A stretch of DNA of 64,000 bases from Bacteroidota bacterium (GCA_029557915.1 JAKQHS010000200.1:1-64000); one strand, 5' to 3'; counted from the first letter of the stretch, positions 35,701 through 44,258 are shown. Notes: generated by a model from the letters alone, not told the origin. A program made the numbers and translations.

Positions 35701-36154
35701 GAGATCTGCCACCTGCCGGGGCAGGACCGGAATAGCTTGCTCCGGTAGGTTGGGTAATGTTTCCATCGACCATTCCTCCGGCGATAACCATGTTTCCGTT
35801 GACCCGGAGGTTCCCCTTAAAGGAGGTGCTTGACCCTGCAGTAAGCACGGGGGTAACCAAATTTGCCAAATTTGCCGCAGTGATTTCTCCATAAACGGTA
35901 TTGCCATTGGAAAGGGCAATCGTGCCTCCACTGTGAACACCGCCTCCAAGCACGATATTGCCGGTCGACTGGATGAGTGAAAGACTGCCAATCGAACCGT
36001 TTCCAGAGATGGAATTGGAGGAGGAGATGAGGACTTTATTTTTACCGTATAAGGCGAAATCGGAAATCTGGAGCGTTTGGCCTTGCAGCGCCGGAAAGGA
36101 TAGCTTAATAAGGATAAGAAATACGGTTAAATTAAATGGTTTTGAGGTACGCAT
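29768..36154 (-). CDS. 2128-aa secreted subtilase-like/MBG-domain surface protein with NGxPYL array and T9SS sorting domain
   Basis: A signal peptide (1-25) is followed by a beta-rich region similar to ice-binding-like/DUF3494-type domains (about 27-340, 'ITFDGPGIYVF', 'GTVYAARGNILIGSG'). A Cys-bounded Ig/PKD-like domain lies at about 343-425. A subtilase-like domain spans about 550-960: Asp573 in 'VCVLSDSYN', 'SAGNFG', and Ser921 in 'GTSAAAPHAAA'; but the His position reads DEGRAML, with Glu618 instead of His. Several MBG domains follow (about 1085-2000, 'YGDPVPLFTGSLSGL'). One of them is split by an array of roughly 30 hexapeptides NGxP(F/Y)(I/L/V) at about 1269-1597. A T9SS sorting domain (about 2051-2128, 'AIFPNPVQSDFSI') ends the protein. 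It is probably exposed at the cell surface; peptidase activity is uncertain. Confidence 0.85.
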   Translation of the reverse strand: MRTSKPFNLTVFLILIKLSFPALQGQTLQISDFALYGKNKVLISSSNSISGNGSIGSLSLIQSTGNIVLGGGVHSGGTIALSNGNTVYGEITAANLANLVTPVLTAGSSTSFKGNLRVNGNMVIAGGMVDGNITQPTGASYSGPAPAGGRSLLPSPIPLPSLPTLPVIPVFVPGNTDITNNAVLSPENGMGKWRNLSLSGNRTITFDGPGIYVFSSINLSKNNTFKFDFKGLPGTFQILVAGEMNLEKIAVEYAGVPNNDASAAASRISSFTNGTGTAFSIANGNGGSKTRWLGTVYAARGNILIGSGTGSTEVMGALWSGAEVVLNSGANFSFVKPADCIPPGANAGPDQVLSCTVSSVSLQGASSSPFAQFHWQAESGGLIASGASTPTPVITKSGKFILTVTDPFTGCASKDTATVVYDPCIDPGYESGTTKVNDLIGSELTALFEQGDFNPEHQLFLLDSNQEKVFIEIIPLAGQYSQVLSLLQTAEYGLDQVIPNPPGILVITGRFPIMNLNKLNDLPHLIQYVRPLVSPVAGNGIANTAGDKAMGADFARNGFGLDGSGVKVCVLSDSYNTLDNRAALDVQNGDLPGPANPEGNLNPVQVLLDYPFGRKLDEGRAMLQIIHDLAPKASLAFRTGFLSAGDFANGVIQLKNSGCTIITDDLTYVTEPFFTKGAVAQAVDNVNSQGVSYFTSAGNFGRKSYQAIFTPGPIPEGNNLSGNAHDFGGGQVLQKIKLNKAGAYTFVLQWQDEVYSLGQSVTGTQNDLDIYITDEEGRVLYGFNRNNFGGDPFEILPFQVTAATEANLMIVRAQGSGNVNFKYIIFRGDAEILNYSGSSTIFGHANTQGAMTVGAVLYSNTPAFGVDPPTIASFSSVGGGLINGLIPNKPDFSAPNGVNTTVSFGSQDIDGDGLPNFFGTSAAAPHAAAVAALAYQARVKFGYGLPTPSDIRQLFINTARDMHAPGFDYSSGYGFIQADAAISSLPSSPKPVITSLEFPEGTDLLNGSELPILLTVNGEYLTEQSVIYFRDQELTTIYIDGNQLTAFIPPFSGNPAITVYTPPLSPSGQDGGYSNSITFLDIPKKNVQVIAENKSKKFGERLPEFTAGIWIDGIPLSESGLTLYQLGLDQLRFSTSATVMSPVNQYLLRPYRTFDPEDSRDAGLLDLYNYEFVNGILSIRSMPLKIVPKNQTVVYGDLLPGVEYDFIFDDSNMDHGDKAAFLEGIRNEYLSGFKSNHWVLFNSYPESNIVLQASDLENMGLLASNRSVSNAIPFINGVPFLNGLPEGNTSPVTSFINLNPQSILDYQINSSEAILRNGTPFINGSPLFNGIPYLNYAGIFNSIPFLNGEATVRYENTNSVPFINSVPFINGTPYVNGTPYINRSGYEEINGTPYVNGVPYLNSGFELINGTPYLNGTPFLNAGFELVNGIPYVNGVPLINSGEIYFINSVPFVNNNGLYLINGVPYLNSGFEIINGTPYVNGTPYLNSAFSLINGTPFLNSVPFINSLLEIINGTPYVNGAPFINNSNGFTLLNGNPYINGVAFINSGIQVLNGVPYLNGVPFLNGSLELVNGVPYLNGYPFINSSSDILINGTPFLNQHSELASIIDEDDLSLGDQSLILHSVNGLTGLTAGDHFIIPGGYTPGGLYNGNLDITYGLGNLSISKAVLTVTARDTFMTYGDPVPLFTGSLSGLRYTDQVQVNYIMVDGNGQPLINPGAGSHFIQPQVILSEPVNYQVNLVQGQFTVAKRNLTITAVDTTREYGLQNPVFTLAYSGFASGDGISAITTLPAISTTASILSDVGPYPVTLSGGFSPNYNLVYSPGILTITKAPLTVTANDAGISEGEPLPAFTATYQGLRNQDALLIGPGSLQFAVFDSNQNPYSGAAGTYIITPYNLNFSKGTNYQITYFNGFLYVNPTKNVRHIRPFLDCVEDMGAQATGLRYKARFYYINDNDITFYIPEGEDNKITSAGVYSGHPPVLLLPGTHYFEIYFDGKKMTWSVRTKNSDKKSASSSEASSTSNKCASSSNLAGRNPSPGLVQGSPAGAWGLIAIFPNPVQSDFSIISSREVIHSTGLEMVDLAGRRVNAWQANQLDEHSILIKAGPLKTGIYFLRIKLQDRIETIKWIKL
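31366..32349 (-). repeat. Coding repeat: NGxP(F/Y)(I/L/V) hexapeptide array
   Basis: Codons repeat the pattern Asn-Gly-X-Pro-aromatic-aliphatic, often as two hexapeptides plus one seven-residue spacer (NSGFELI), giving an 18-20 residue period. Codon choice varies between copies, so this is a diverged protein repeat rather than a recent DNA slippage product or an assembly error. Confidence 0.9.
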
Positions 36155-36482
36155 GGTTTAGTGCAGGTTGGGTATAGAAGCGTGTAAGGGGAATTAGGTT
36201 AAAGGTAATCATACGCTGGGACAACCGATATATATTTTTAACAGGCATATGATCTGAACTTTATCTCTGAAGGTGGAGATCCAGGCATTAAAAGTCAAAT
36301 CCAATATCGGCCTTTAGCTTATAATGTAAACAGCGGGAAAAAAGTGAATGGTTATTGCATATTTTAAAGCCGTGAACGGGTTGTAAAATCCCGGAATTTG
36401 AGCCTTCGCCTGTAACCGCGCACCACTTTTTAAAATGGCCGGCCTCTGGGTTGCGATAAGTGCTCATGCATCACCATCCTGC
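36155..36482. other. 328-bp intergenic region, nothing firm
   Basis: This is the upstream region of the 2128-aa protein gene and the 3' side of the pyruvate-kinase-like gene, both minus-strand. It is AT-rich around 36220-36370. A minus-strand TACCTTTA, one base from the TAnnTTTG consensus, is near 36205 and could drive the large gene. No RNA gene or repeat was seen. Confidence 0.5.
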
Positions 36483-37952
36483 TTACCGGTTCCGGATAAA
36501 ATGGGTAGCGATGCTCAGGGGACGGAAGGTGTACCTTTTTTTGATGTGGTGCCCTCCGATGCGCGTGAAAATGTCCTGCAGTGTTTTGATCACCTCCAGG
36601 GTATGGTTGCCTTTATTGATCATCACACATTCCGCCATGGCGGCCCGGGCCGCGTCCGTGATCTCGGACCGGGTGGCCAGGCCCGTTTTATTTAGGTTTT
36701 CCAGGACCTGGGTGGCCCAGACCACCGGGACATGTCCGGCTTCGCAAATCCAAAGGATTTCCTCCTGGATTTCGCTCATTCGCTCGAAGCCGATCTCGAC
36801 TGCCAGGTCCCCGCGGGCGATCATCACCCCGAAGGATTTTTCCCTCATCCCCTGAAAAAGGAGGGCCGGCAGGTTTTTTACCGCCTCCGGGGTTTCAATC
36901 TTGAGCACTATGCCCGGGGTCTGTTTTTTATACGTTTTCAACAGATCCTGGAGTAAGGCCAGGTCTTTGGGATGACGGACAAAGGAATATCCGACCAGGT
37001 CGGCATGTTTGCTGATGAAGGGGAGGCAGGACTTGTCATATTCGGTAAGCGGGGGCAGGCGGAGGCTCGAATCCGGAAAATTAAGCCCCTTTTCCGCTTT
37101 AATCCTTTTTTTTGAAGAGGATATCCGGCTGATCCGGACCTGGGCATAAGCCTTGCTTTTTTTTACGATTTTACCGCGGATCAGGCCGTCGTCGATGTGT
37201 ACATGGTCCCCTGTTTTCAGGCCTGGTATGATCCCTGGCTCCCCCGTGCCAATCACAATATCGTTTTTATTAAATCCACGGCTGTCGTCGGCCAGCCAGA
37301 CCAACTGGCCTTCCTTTACCGTGACTTTGCCGTCCGCACTGCCTTTTTTCAACAATTGGGTCCTGATCTTAGGTCCGGGCAAATCCATATAGATTTTGCA
37401 GGGTTTTCCGGTGTTCCGGCAGGCTTTTCGCAAATTCCGGATCATCTTTGACCAATAGGTTTCGTCGTCATGGGCGCAGTTGATCCGGGCAACGTTCATA
37501 CCATCCAAAAGCAATTGTTTGATGAAAAAGTAATCGTCCGCGAAGCTGGAATCAAAGGTCACCATGATATGAGGGATGTTTTCATCCCTTTTTATGCCGA
37601 ATAACAGCTTGCTCTGCCTGAAAATCTCCTTCCGGCTCAGCCGGTAATCGCAGGGATTGAGAGAACCCCGTTTGTACTCTTTCCCAAGCCTTTGCAGTAT
37701 GGCCTGCAATTGTCTTTGAATATGGCTTTCAGAACTGGCCAGTGAAGAAAGCCCCAGAATATGCAGATCATCCTGGAGATCCCGGATATCCACATTGCGG
37801 AGGGACAGGTATTGAAGGAGGTTGGTCGCTCCCATCCGCTGTGCCGGGTGAACCGTTTGAACCAGGGCTGATTTTTGAATTGCGATCCGGTCCATCATGC
37901 GCTCCAGTCTTTCCAGGCGGAAGCGAACGGAATTCAAAGAAGGGAATACCAT
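36483..37952 (-). CDS. Pyruvate kinase-like protein lacking the C-terminal regulatory domain
   Basis: The protein has 489 residues. An N-terminal helical extension (about 1-120) precedes a pyruvate kinase barrel: 'IMVTFDSSFADDYFFIKQLL', 'MNVARINCAHDD', 'IYMDLPGPKIRTQLL', an inserted B domain ('VKEGQLVWLADDS'), 'VLKIETPEAV', 'MIARGDLAVEIGFERM' and 'VVWATQVLENLNKTGLATRSEITDAA'. The K-IE and ARGD segments hold the metal and phosphoenolpyruvate ligands, so the active site looks intact. The protein stops soon after the barrel ('NHTLEVIKTLQDIF') without the usual C-terminal allosteric domain. Such extended, tail-less PK homologues are often second copies beside a normal pyruvate kinase, so it may act on PEP outside core glycolysis. 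That role is inference; the housekeeping enzyme would lie elsewhere. Confidence 0.78.
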   Translation of the reverse strand: MVFPSLNSVRFRLERLERMMDRIAIQKSALVQTVHPAQRMGATNLLQYLSLRNVDIRDLQDDLHILGLSSLASSESHIQRQLQAILQRLGKEYKRGSLNPCDYRLSRKEIFRQSKLLFGIKRDENIPHIMVTFDSSFADDYFFIKQLLLDGMNVARINCAHDDETYWSKMIRNLRKACRNTGKPCKIYMDLPGPKIRTQLLKKGSADGKVTVKEGQLVWLADDSRGFNKNDIVIGTGEPGIIPGLKTGDHVHIDDGLIRGKIVKKSKAYAQVRISRISSSKKRIKAEKGLNFPDSSLRLPPLTEYDKSCLPFISKHADLVGYSFVRHPKDLALLQDLLKTYKKQTPGIVLKIETPEAVKNLPALLFQGMREKSFGVMIARGDLAVEIGFERMSEIQEEILWICEAGHVPVVWATQVLENLNKTGLATRSEITDAARAAMAECVMINKGNHTLEVIKTLQDIFTRIGGHHIKKRYTFRPLSIATHFIRNR

Positions 37953-38115
37953 ACAGCAAGGTAAATCCTAAAATTAATTTTCAGGATGCCGGGATCCGGT
38001 GATGAAAATCAGGCAGGGGGATGATTAAATCATAATCCGGGACACAAAATACCCTCCTGAGGGGATGGATAGACCCATTCCGCCCGCTTACCTTGGATGA
38101 AATTATCCTGTATTT

Positions 38116-41100
38116 ATGAAAACTTTCATGTTCCCGCTGCTTGCCCTATTGTATTTGTACCCTTTCTGGCTCCGGGCACAGTCTCCCCGGACGATCAATA
38201 TTCAGGGGGTTTTGTCCCAGGCCTCCGGTCAACCGGTACTGGACGGACAATATTTGTTGACCTTCCGGATCTATGCTTCTGCCCAGGAATCCGGTTTCCT
38301 GTGGGAAGAAAAGCAGGAAAATGTTCAGGTTCAGGCTGGGGTGTTCAGCACGATATTGGGGAAAATCAATCCCCTGACTCTGCCTTTTGACAAAACTTAT
38401 TTTCTTGGGATACGCACCGGGCAGGAGCCCGAAATGACCCCCCGGATAGAATTGACCTCCACCCCTTACAGCCTGATGGCTAAAAATGTGGAAAACAATG
38501 CCATCTCGTCTGAAAAAATTCAACCCAACGCCGTGACCATTGATAAAATATCATCCCCTTTGATTTCCAGTCTGAACGGTGTTACGAATGATGGGGGGAA
38601 TATCAATATCGTGGCGGGTGCAAACATCACCATTCTCAGCAATGACCAGGACAATACCATCACCATCTCGGCCGTAAATCCGGGGACCGGTACCGCCGGC
38701 ATATCCCGCATCAATGGTGGAAATGCCATTTCGGTGACCGGTCCGGATGGGCCGACGACGACCATTTCCGTTAACCCCAACGCCATAACCAATAATGAAA
38801 TTCAGAACAATACCATCACCGCTGATAAAATTGTCCCTAATGTTTTATCCAGCCTGAGCGGAGTGAGCAATGACGGAGGCAACATCAACCTGGTAGCTGG
38901 CAATAACATATCCATAGTGCCCAATGACGCGACCAAAACCATTACCATCTCGGCGGCTGGTTCCGGAGGCGGCACTGGGACGATAAACCAATTGTCAGAG
39001 GGAACGGGCATCAGCATTCAGAATCCGTTTGGGCCGAATACCACCATTGGATTGAAACCGAATATATTATTGGGACCGGCCGGATCCCTGCACCTCCTAA
39101 ATCAAAATTCACTGGCGGTTGCCGGGTTTTCAACCAGCGCTTCGAATCTGGGAGGGACTTTGAGTTTGTCCAATGGCCAGGGCACACAAACTTTCGGAGT
39201 CACTCATTTTCCGGATGGACAACCATTACTCAGCCTGAACAGCCGGCTGGGGAGGCAGGTGGTTGATATCAAGGCCAATGAATTCAGCGACGGGGAACTC
39301 AACCTAAAATCCGTACTCACCAATACCACGGTTCGCCTGGGCTCCAATGACAATGCCGGTGGACTGGTCCATGTCTTCAACAAGGCCGGGATCCTGGCCT
39401 CGCAACTGGGGGTGAATGCGAGGGGAGATGGCCGGTTGAAGTTGAATTCGGTCAATAACCGCACTGCCCTTGAATTGGAATCCATCGCCGAAGGTGCAGG
39501 AATTCTACGTCTCTATAATGAAGAAGAAACTCCCGTGCTCCGGCTGACCACTTCGGAATCATTGGGTGGAAGGTTGGTCATCTACAACCGTTCAGGGAAT
39601 GAAGCCGTGAGTTCCAGTTCCAATAATTCCGGCGACGGAGGATTATTCATCCGTTCCGGCCGGGACCGGCTTATGATCGGCATGCAATCCAATACCGACA
39701 ATGGCGGGGGCATGCTGGGAGTCTTTAATGAGGAGGGAAATGAGACGATCCGCCTTTCCAATTTTATGGATAATCAGCCTTTTATTATTCTGAAAAACCG
39801 CTTGGGAAATGTGGTTTCGGAGCTGAAGGTTAATGAATTCAGCGATGGTGAACTGACCCTCCGATCCGTCCTGAACAATCCCACCTTGAGCTTGGGAGCC
39901 ACCGACAATGCCGGCGGGATCATCAATGTTTTTAACCGGGAGGGCCAAACCATGGCCGCTATCCTCGAGAATGGAAACGGCGGCTTCATCGACATCCTGA
40001 ATAACGACGGGACGGAGGTGATCACCATGGGCATTACCACCGATGATTTAAATGCCAGAATTAATGTCAATAACCGTCTCGGGAATTCCTCGGCCGAATT
40101 GTTTGCCAACGAATTCAGCGACGGGCAGCTGACCCTGAATTCGGTATTGAAGAATCCAACCGTGATCGCGGGCGCCAACGACAATGCGGGAGGTCTCATC
40201 CAATTATTCAGCCAGGATGGAAAAAGAGCTGTCCGCCTGACTGAGGTGACGGGAGGTTTCCTGGGCATCAATAACACGGATGAGACGGAAATGATCCAGA
40301 TCGGGACCCTGGAAGACAGAAACGGCCTGATCCGGGTCAATAACCGGCTGGGAAATCCGGTGGCCGATATGCAATCCAATGAATTCAGCGACGGGCAGAT
40401 CACCCTGGGTTCGGTGGAAAAGAACAGGACCCTCCTCCTGGCCGCAAATGACAATGCCGGAGGCCTGATCAATGTATTCAATAGATCCGGTTCCGTTTCC
40501 GCCCAACTCACCGAAACGGAAGGCGATGGATTATTCAAAATATTTAACAGGGATTCTCAATTGGTGCACCAACTGGGGATTAATGCATACCGGGCAGGAC
40601 TCTTTGAAATCAAAAGCATTTTTAATAACCCTGAGAATGTGGCCGAAATGGGGGGGAATGAAGACGATGAAGGTCACCTTTATTTATTCAATCGTGAAGC
40701 CAAAACCGCGGTCTATTTATCCGCGGCCGGGGGTGACGGCGACCTTGGGCTTAATGACATATCCGGAAAAGTCAAGGCATCCCTTTCCGGCTCCCGGTAT
40801 GGTGGAAGCCTCTCATTAAGAAATGAAGCCAACCAGCCCGTCCACTACATGGGGACCTTTGGTAAAAGCGGGGAGGGATTTTACAGCATCCAGGATAAAT
40901 CGGATGTAAATAAGAACCGTCTTCACATGGGCGGCGATACCCTGGGTAACGGTTTTTTGAATATTTACAATTACAACGGCCTGAATACTTTTTTTATGGG
41001 CCACAATGCTTTCGCGGACGGAACCCTCTCCCTCAAAAACAATATGGGCAACCTGGGCGCCGTGTTTGAGGCTTTAAGGGACGGAGGCAGCGTCACGGTC

Positions 41101-43569
41101 ACGGATGGCAAGTCAGGTACCAATCACCGCGGGGTATTGCTGAACGGCCTGAATGGCGGAAAACTTTCTTTATTTAATAATCAGACCAAACTTGTGAATG
41201 TCATTGGGGTCGGAGAAAACGGTGAAGGCCTCTGGCAAATCGTCAGCAAACAGGATCTCACTAAAAACAGGGTCGAAATCGGAGGGGATAATTCAGGCTC
41301 CGGCTTCGCTAAGTTTTTCAACGGTATGGCCTCCCTGGCAGCGGATCTGGGTTCTTTCCCGGGAGGCTCAGGTTTTGTGTCGACCTATGGACCAAGCGGT
41401 AAAAGACAGACCCATCTGGCTCAGTTTGGTAATGGAGGCGCGGTATATGTGATGGATGACAACGAAAATGCCGTAGGCACCCTCGCATATAATGGCACTG
41501 CCGGCCTTGCCTGGGTAACCAGCAAGGAGCGCAAAGGCGGAGCGTTCATGACCCACAATAGCCGGGGAGGGGATATTCATGTACGGAACAATGCCGAAAA
41601 AATAGGTGCTGAAATGATCACCGCGGCCAACCTCGGAGGTGAATTCAATATCTATAATGCTAATGGCGGAAACACTGCGAGATTGAGCAATGGAAGCAGC
41701 GGAGGAGGATTGATCGAAGTGGGAACAGCCGCCGGCGACAAAGTCGGCCGGATGACTACCCTGGAGGGCACGGGCTATTTAGGACTGGACAATATTGATA
41801 AACTGGAAGTGGTCCGCATCACGGCCAACCAAGGTAAAGGCGGAGGCATGGCCCTGAGGAACGATAAGGGATTTGATATGATCAGGCTGACCCAGGATCA
41901 GTCTCATGGAGCCATCGTGGTGAATAACGCCACCGGTGGCTTAATGTCCATACTCACGCGTACGACATTGGGCGGAGGATTTTTTGGCACAAAGGATCAT
42001 AAAGGGGGGGATGCGGTTTGGTTGACCACCAACGACCAGGGAGGGGGTAATCTCACGACTTTCAATGACCAGGGAAAAGTGGCTGCAACGATAAATGTGA
42101 ATACCGCCGGCCAGGGAAAGGCATCGGTCAATGGACCGGGAGGAAATGAATTAGCCACCCTCACCGGCACCGTTCAGGGCACCGGCCTCGTAAATATATT
42201 TAACAATGCCGGAAAGGTATTGGCCGGCATGACCAATAACACGGTAAGCGGGGGCGGTTATTTATTTGTCAACAATTCGGCAGGCACTTTCCTGAGTGGG
42301 ATCACCACCAATAATTCCAGCGGGGGAGGTTATCTGCATGCCAACACTTCGGGCGGAAAAGATGTCGCCCGGATGACTTCGTCAAATGGAGGTGGAGTGG
42401 TGGTCACTGACAATCCGAACGGGGCTGCGGTGTCTTACCTGAGTTTCAATAACAACAATGGGGGTTATATTGGCGTAGCCAACGCGGCAGGCGCAGACAA
42501 AGCCAGATTAACCATCAATAACGGGGGTTCAGGTATTGTCAGCGTAAGCAATGCCTCCGGAAGGGATGTCGTGGAAGCTTCGGTCACTACCGATAATCAC
42601 GGGACGGTGGCCACTTATAATTCTTCGGGCGCCGTGATCGCCGGCTTGTTGGCCACCTCCAGTGGTCATGGATACGTCAGGGCAAGCAACAGCGCTGGCA
42701 GCGAAAGGGCTTCCATGTTCAGCGGCAACCTGGGTGGTTCCGTAAATGTGTACGACGTCAGCGGCATGCAAAGAGTAAGTATGAGCGGCGGGGGCAATAT
42801 GACCGTAACCGATGCGGACGGTTCTTATTTGTCAAACTACAGCACCGGAAGCGGGGTGAATTTGATTTTGGTGGACCGATTCCAACATCCCAGGGCCGAG
42901 ATCAAAAGCGGAATCCTCCTCGCGAAAGGTCCGAACGGAATTGAGCATTCCTTCATGTCCACGACCAATGGCTCAAACCTGGGGTATATCGGAGTTTGTA
43001 ATTCCAATATCGTCGGGAGCCCGGTGAAAGCCGGCATGTACACCGATAACTCGAACCAGGGCGTCTTGTTTGCCGATATTAAAAACTTCAAAATGGATTA
43101 TCCCGGGAAACCCGATAAACAAATCTGGTACGGCAGCCTCGAAGGCCCGGAACTGGCCGCCTATATCCGGGGCACCGGAAAACTGGTCAATGGCAAGGCT
43201 TCCATTGAATTCAGCGATCATTATCAAAAAGTAGCCAACACGGGTACCATGACCGTCATCCTCACCCCGCTCAGTGGAAAATCCAAAGGCCTGGCCGTGG
43301 TCAGTAAAAAATCCACCGGCTTTGAGGTGGAGGAACTGATGGAAGGATCGGGAACCTATGAATTTGACTGGGAAGTCAAATGCGTGCGCAACGGACACGA
43401 AGATTTTAAAGTGGTAAGGAATAAGACGGATGATCCCAAGCCGTTTAATCCAGGCGTTGAATATCCGGCAAAACTGGAATCCGGGTACCCGGATAAGATG
43501 GATGCGAATCCCATTCTCCATGGGGCCAGTATAATAAAGGATATCGAAAAAGCACAAAAAAGCCAATAG
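38116..43569 (+). CDS. 1817-aa exported beta-helix-like repeat protein (tail-fibre-like architecture)
   Basis: A signal peptide (1-22, ends LRAQ) is followed by a conserved N-terminal domain (about 25-125, 'INIQGVLSQASGQPVLDGQY', 'ELTSTPYSLMAKNVENNAI') found at the head of many Bacteroidota repeat proteins. Two copies of 'LSGVSNDGGNINLVAGNNISI' come next. Residues about 315-1655 are an uninterrupted series of 20-26-residue turns such as 'NDNAGGLINVFNRSG' and 'GGGYLFVNNSAG', strongly suggesting a long beta-solenoid or trimeric fibre. 'NEFSDGxLTLxSV' recurs about every 110 residues in the first part. The C-terminal domain (about 1655-1817, 'WYGSLEGPELAAYIRGTGKL') is globular and ends in a basic/polar tail, with no T9SS signal. 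The next gene starts four bases later and carries one. Function is unknown; a surface fibre or adhesin is plausible. Confidence 0.8.
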   Translation: MKTFMFPLLALLYLYPFWLRAQSPRTINIQGVLSQASGQPVLDGQYLLTFRIYASAQESGFLWEEKQENVQVQAGVFSTILGKINPLTLPFDKTYFLGIRTGQEPEMTPRIELTSTPYSLMAKNVENNAISSEKIQPNAVTIDKISSPLISSLNGVTNDGGNINIVAGANITILSNDQDNTITISAVNPGTGTAGISRINGGNAISVTGPDGPTTTISVNPNAITNNEIQNNTITADKIVPNVLSSLSGVSNDGGNINLVAGNNISIVPNDATKTITISAAGSGGGTGTINQLSEGTGISIQNPFGPNTTIGLKPNILLGPAGSLHLLNQNSLAVAGFSTSASNLGGTLSLSNGQGTQTFGVTHFPDGQPLLSLNSRLGRQVVDIKANEFSDGELNLKSVLTNTTVRLGSNDNAGGLVHVFNKAGILASQLGVNARGDGRLKLNSVNNRTALELESIAEGAGILRLYNEEETPVLRLTTSESLGGRLVIYNRSGNEAVSSSSNNSGDGGLFIRSGRDRLMIGMQSNTDNGGGMLGVFNEEGNETIRLSNFMDNQPFIILKNRLGNVVSELKVNEFSDGELTLRSVLNNPTLSLGATDNAGGIINVFNREGQTMAAILENGNGGFIDILNNDGTEVITMGITTDDLNARINVNNRLGNSSAELFANEFSDGQLTLNSVLKNPTVIAGANDNAGGLIQLFSQDGKRAVRLTEVTGGFLGINNTDETEMIQIGTLEDRNGLIRVNNRLGNPVADMQSNEFSDGQITLGSVEKNRTLLLAANDNAGGLINVFNRSGSVSAQLTETEGDGLFKIFNRDSQLVHQLGINAYRAGLFEIKSIFNNPENVAEMGGNEDDEGHLYLFNREAKTAVYLSAAGGDGDLGLNDISGKVKASLSGSRYGGSLSLRNEANQPVHYMGTFGKSGEGFYSIQDKSDVNKNRLHMGGDTLGNGFLNIYNYNGLNTFFMGHNAFADGTLSLKNNMGNLGAVFEALRDGGSVTVTDGKSGTNHRGVLLNGLNGGKLSLFNNQTKLVNVIGVGENGEGLWQIVSKQDLTKNRVEIGGDNSGSGFAKFFNGMASLAADLGSFPGGSGFVSTYGPSGKRQTHLAQFGNGGAVYVMDDNENAVGTLAYNGTAGLAWVTSKERKGGAFMTHNSRGGDIHVRNNAEKIGAEMITAANLGGEFNIYNANGGNTARLSNGSSGGGLIEVGTAAGDKVGRMTTLEGTGYLGLDNIDKLEVVRITANQGKGGGMALRNDKGFDMIRLTQDQSHGAIVVNNATGGLMSILTRTTLGGGFFGTKDHKGGDAVWLTTNDQGGGNLTTFNDQGKVAATINVNTAGQGKASVNGPGGNELATLTGTVQGTGLVNIFNNAGKVLAGMTNNTVSGGGYLFVNNSAGTFLSGITTNNSSGGGYLHANTSGGKDVARMTSSNGGGVVVTDNPNGAAVSYLSFNNNNGGYIGVANAAGADKARLTINNGGSGIVSVSNASGRDVVEASVTTDNHGTVATYNSSGAVIAGLLATSSGHGYVRASNSAGSERASMFSGNLGGSVNVYDVSGMQRVSMSGGGNMTVTDADGSYLSNYSTGSGVNLILVDRFQHPRAEIKSGILLAKGPNGIEHSFMSTTNGSNLGYIGVCNSNIVGSPVKAGMYTDNSNQGVLFADIKNFKMDYPGKPDKQIWYGSLEGPELAAYIRGTGKLVNGKASIEFSDHYQKVANTGTMTVILTPLSGKSKGLAVVSKKSTGFEVEELMEGSGTYEFDWEVKCVRNGHEDFKVVRNKTDDPKPFNPGVEYPAKLESGYPDKMDANPILHGASIIKDIEKAQKSQ

Positions 43570-43573
43570 TTCC

Positions 43574-44167
43574 ATGACCCAAAAAATCCATTTACTCCTA
43601 TTGCTGGCCTGCTGCATATGGGTAGGGGCGAAGGCCCCGGCTCAAATCCTGTTATCCAAAACGGCCATCAGCAATGGAGGCCAGCCCGTTGCCGGCAATA
43701 CCTATAAAACCCAGGTAACGGTCGGGCAAAGCCTGGCCGGGATCAGCCGGACCATTCAATCGGAAGCAGCCGTTGGATTCTGGTATCTGCCCCGTTTCTC
43801 TTCAAGCCGTTTCAAATTCGCCAAAAACCCAACAGCCATCCCCGGAAGGATTCCCACCGGGGAAAATGGCGGCATCTATGAATTGCAACGGCATACCCAT
43901 GCGGAAAAAATCAATGCCCTCAAAATCTATCCCAACCCGGTGGTCTCCCAAGCCAGTGTCGAATTCCAGCTTGCCGGGGACGGGAATGTCCACCTGGCCC
44001 TGTACGATTTTAAAGGCAACCGGATGTTCACCTTGCTCCGGGGGAAGCTGGAGGCCGGAAGATATAAAATCGAATTTCAGTCAGATCAACTCCCGGCGGC
44101 GGTCTATTCCGTAGTCCTGACGTCGGAGCAGATCAGATTGCAGGAGAAGTGTATGGTGATGAATTAA
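43574..44167 (+). CDS. Small exported protein with T9SS C-terminal sorting domain
   Basis: The protein has 197 residues: signal peptide 1-24 (ends APAQ), a short mature region ('LLSKTAISNGGQPVAGNTYKTQVTVGQS...AAVGFWYLP') of a type that often precedes sorting domains in Bacteroidota, and a T9SS type A-like domain at about 117-197 ('LKIYPNPVVSQASVEF', 'LALYDFKGNRMFTLL', 'AVYSVVLTS'). It starts four bases after the 1817-aa beta-helix gene and must be co-transcribed with it. The large protein has no sorting signal of its own, so this small one may be its anchor, cap or export partner (inference). Confidence 0.8.
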   Translation: MTQKIHLLLLLACCIWVGAKAPAQILLSKTAISNGGQPVAGNTYKTQVTVGQSLAGISRTIQSEAAVGFWYLPRFSSSRFKFAKNPTAIPGRIPTGENGGIYELQRHTHAEKINALKIYPNPVVSQASVEFQLAGDGNVHLALYDFKGNRMFTLLRGKLEAGRYKIEFQSDQLPAAVYSVVLTSEQIRLQEKCMVMN

Positions 44168-44234
44168 GCCGGCGGTTATCTGCCGTCTGTATTTGATTGA
44201 CGGGCTTGACTTTCTGAAACAGGTTTCTTAACGC

Positions 44235-44254
44235 TATCTTTACCTCCAAAGATA
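44235..44254 (+). promoter_or_regulatory. 7-bp inverted repeat TATCTTT-6-AAAGATA upstream of a cyclase gene
   Basis: The perfect arms are separated by ACCTCC and end four bases before the GTG start. The left arm plus the next base (TATCTTTA) is one base from the TAnnTTTG consensus, so the repeat could be an operator overlapping the promoter, or an RNA hairpin at the start of the message. Confidence 0.35.
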
Positions 44255-44258
44255 ACAC

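Noticed and set aside
38116-43569. Phage tail fibre and therefore a prophage
   Set aside because: The N-terminus is a secretion signal, no phage structural, integrase or lysis gene is nearby, and the partner gene is a T9SS protein.
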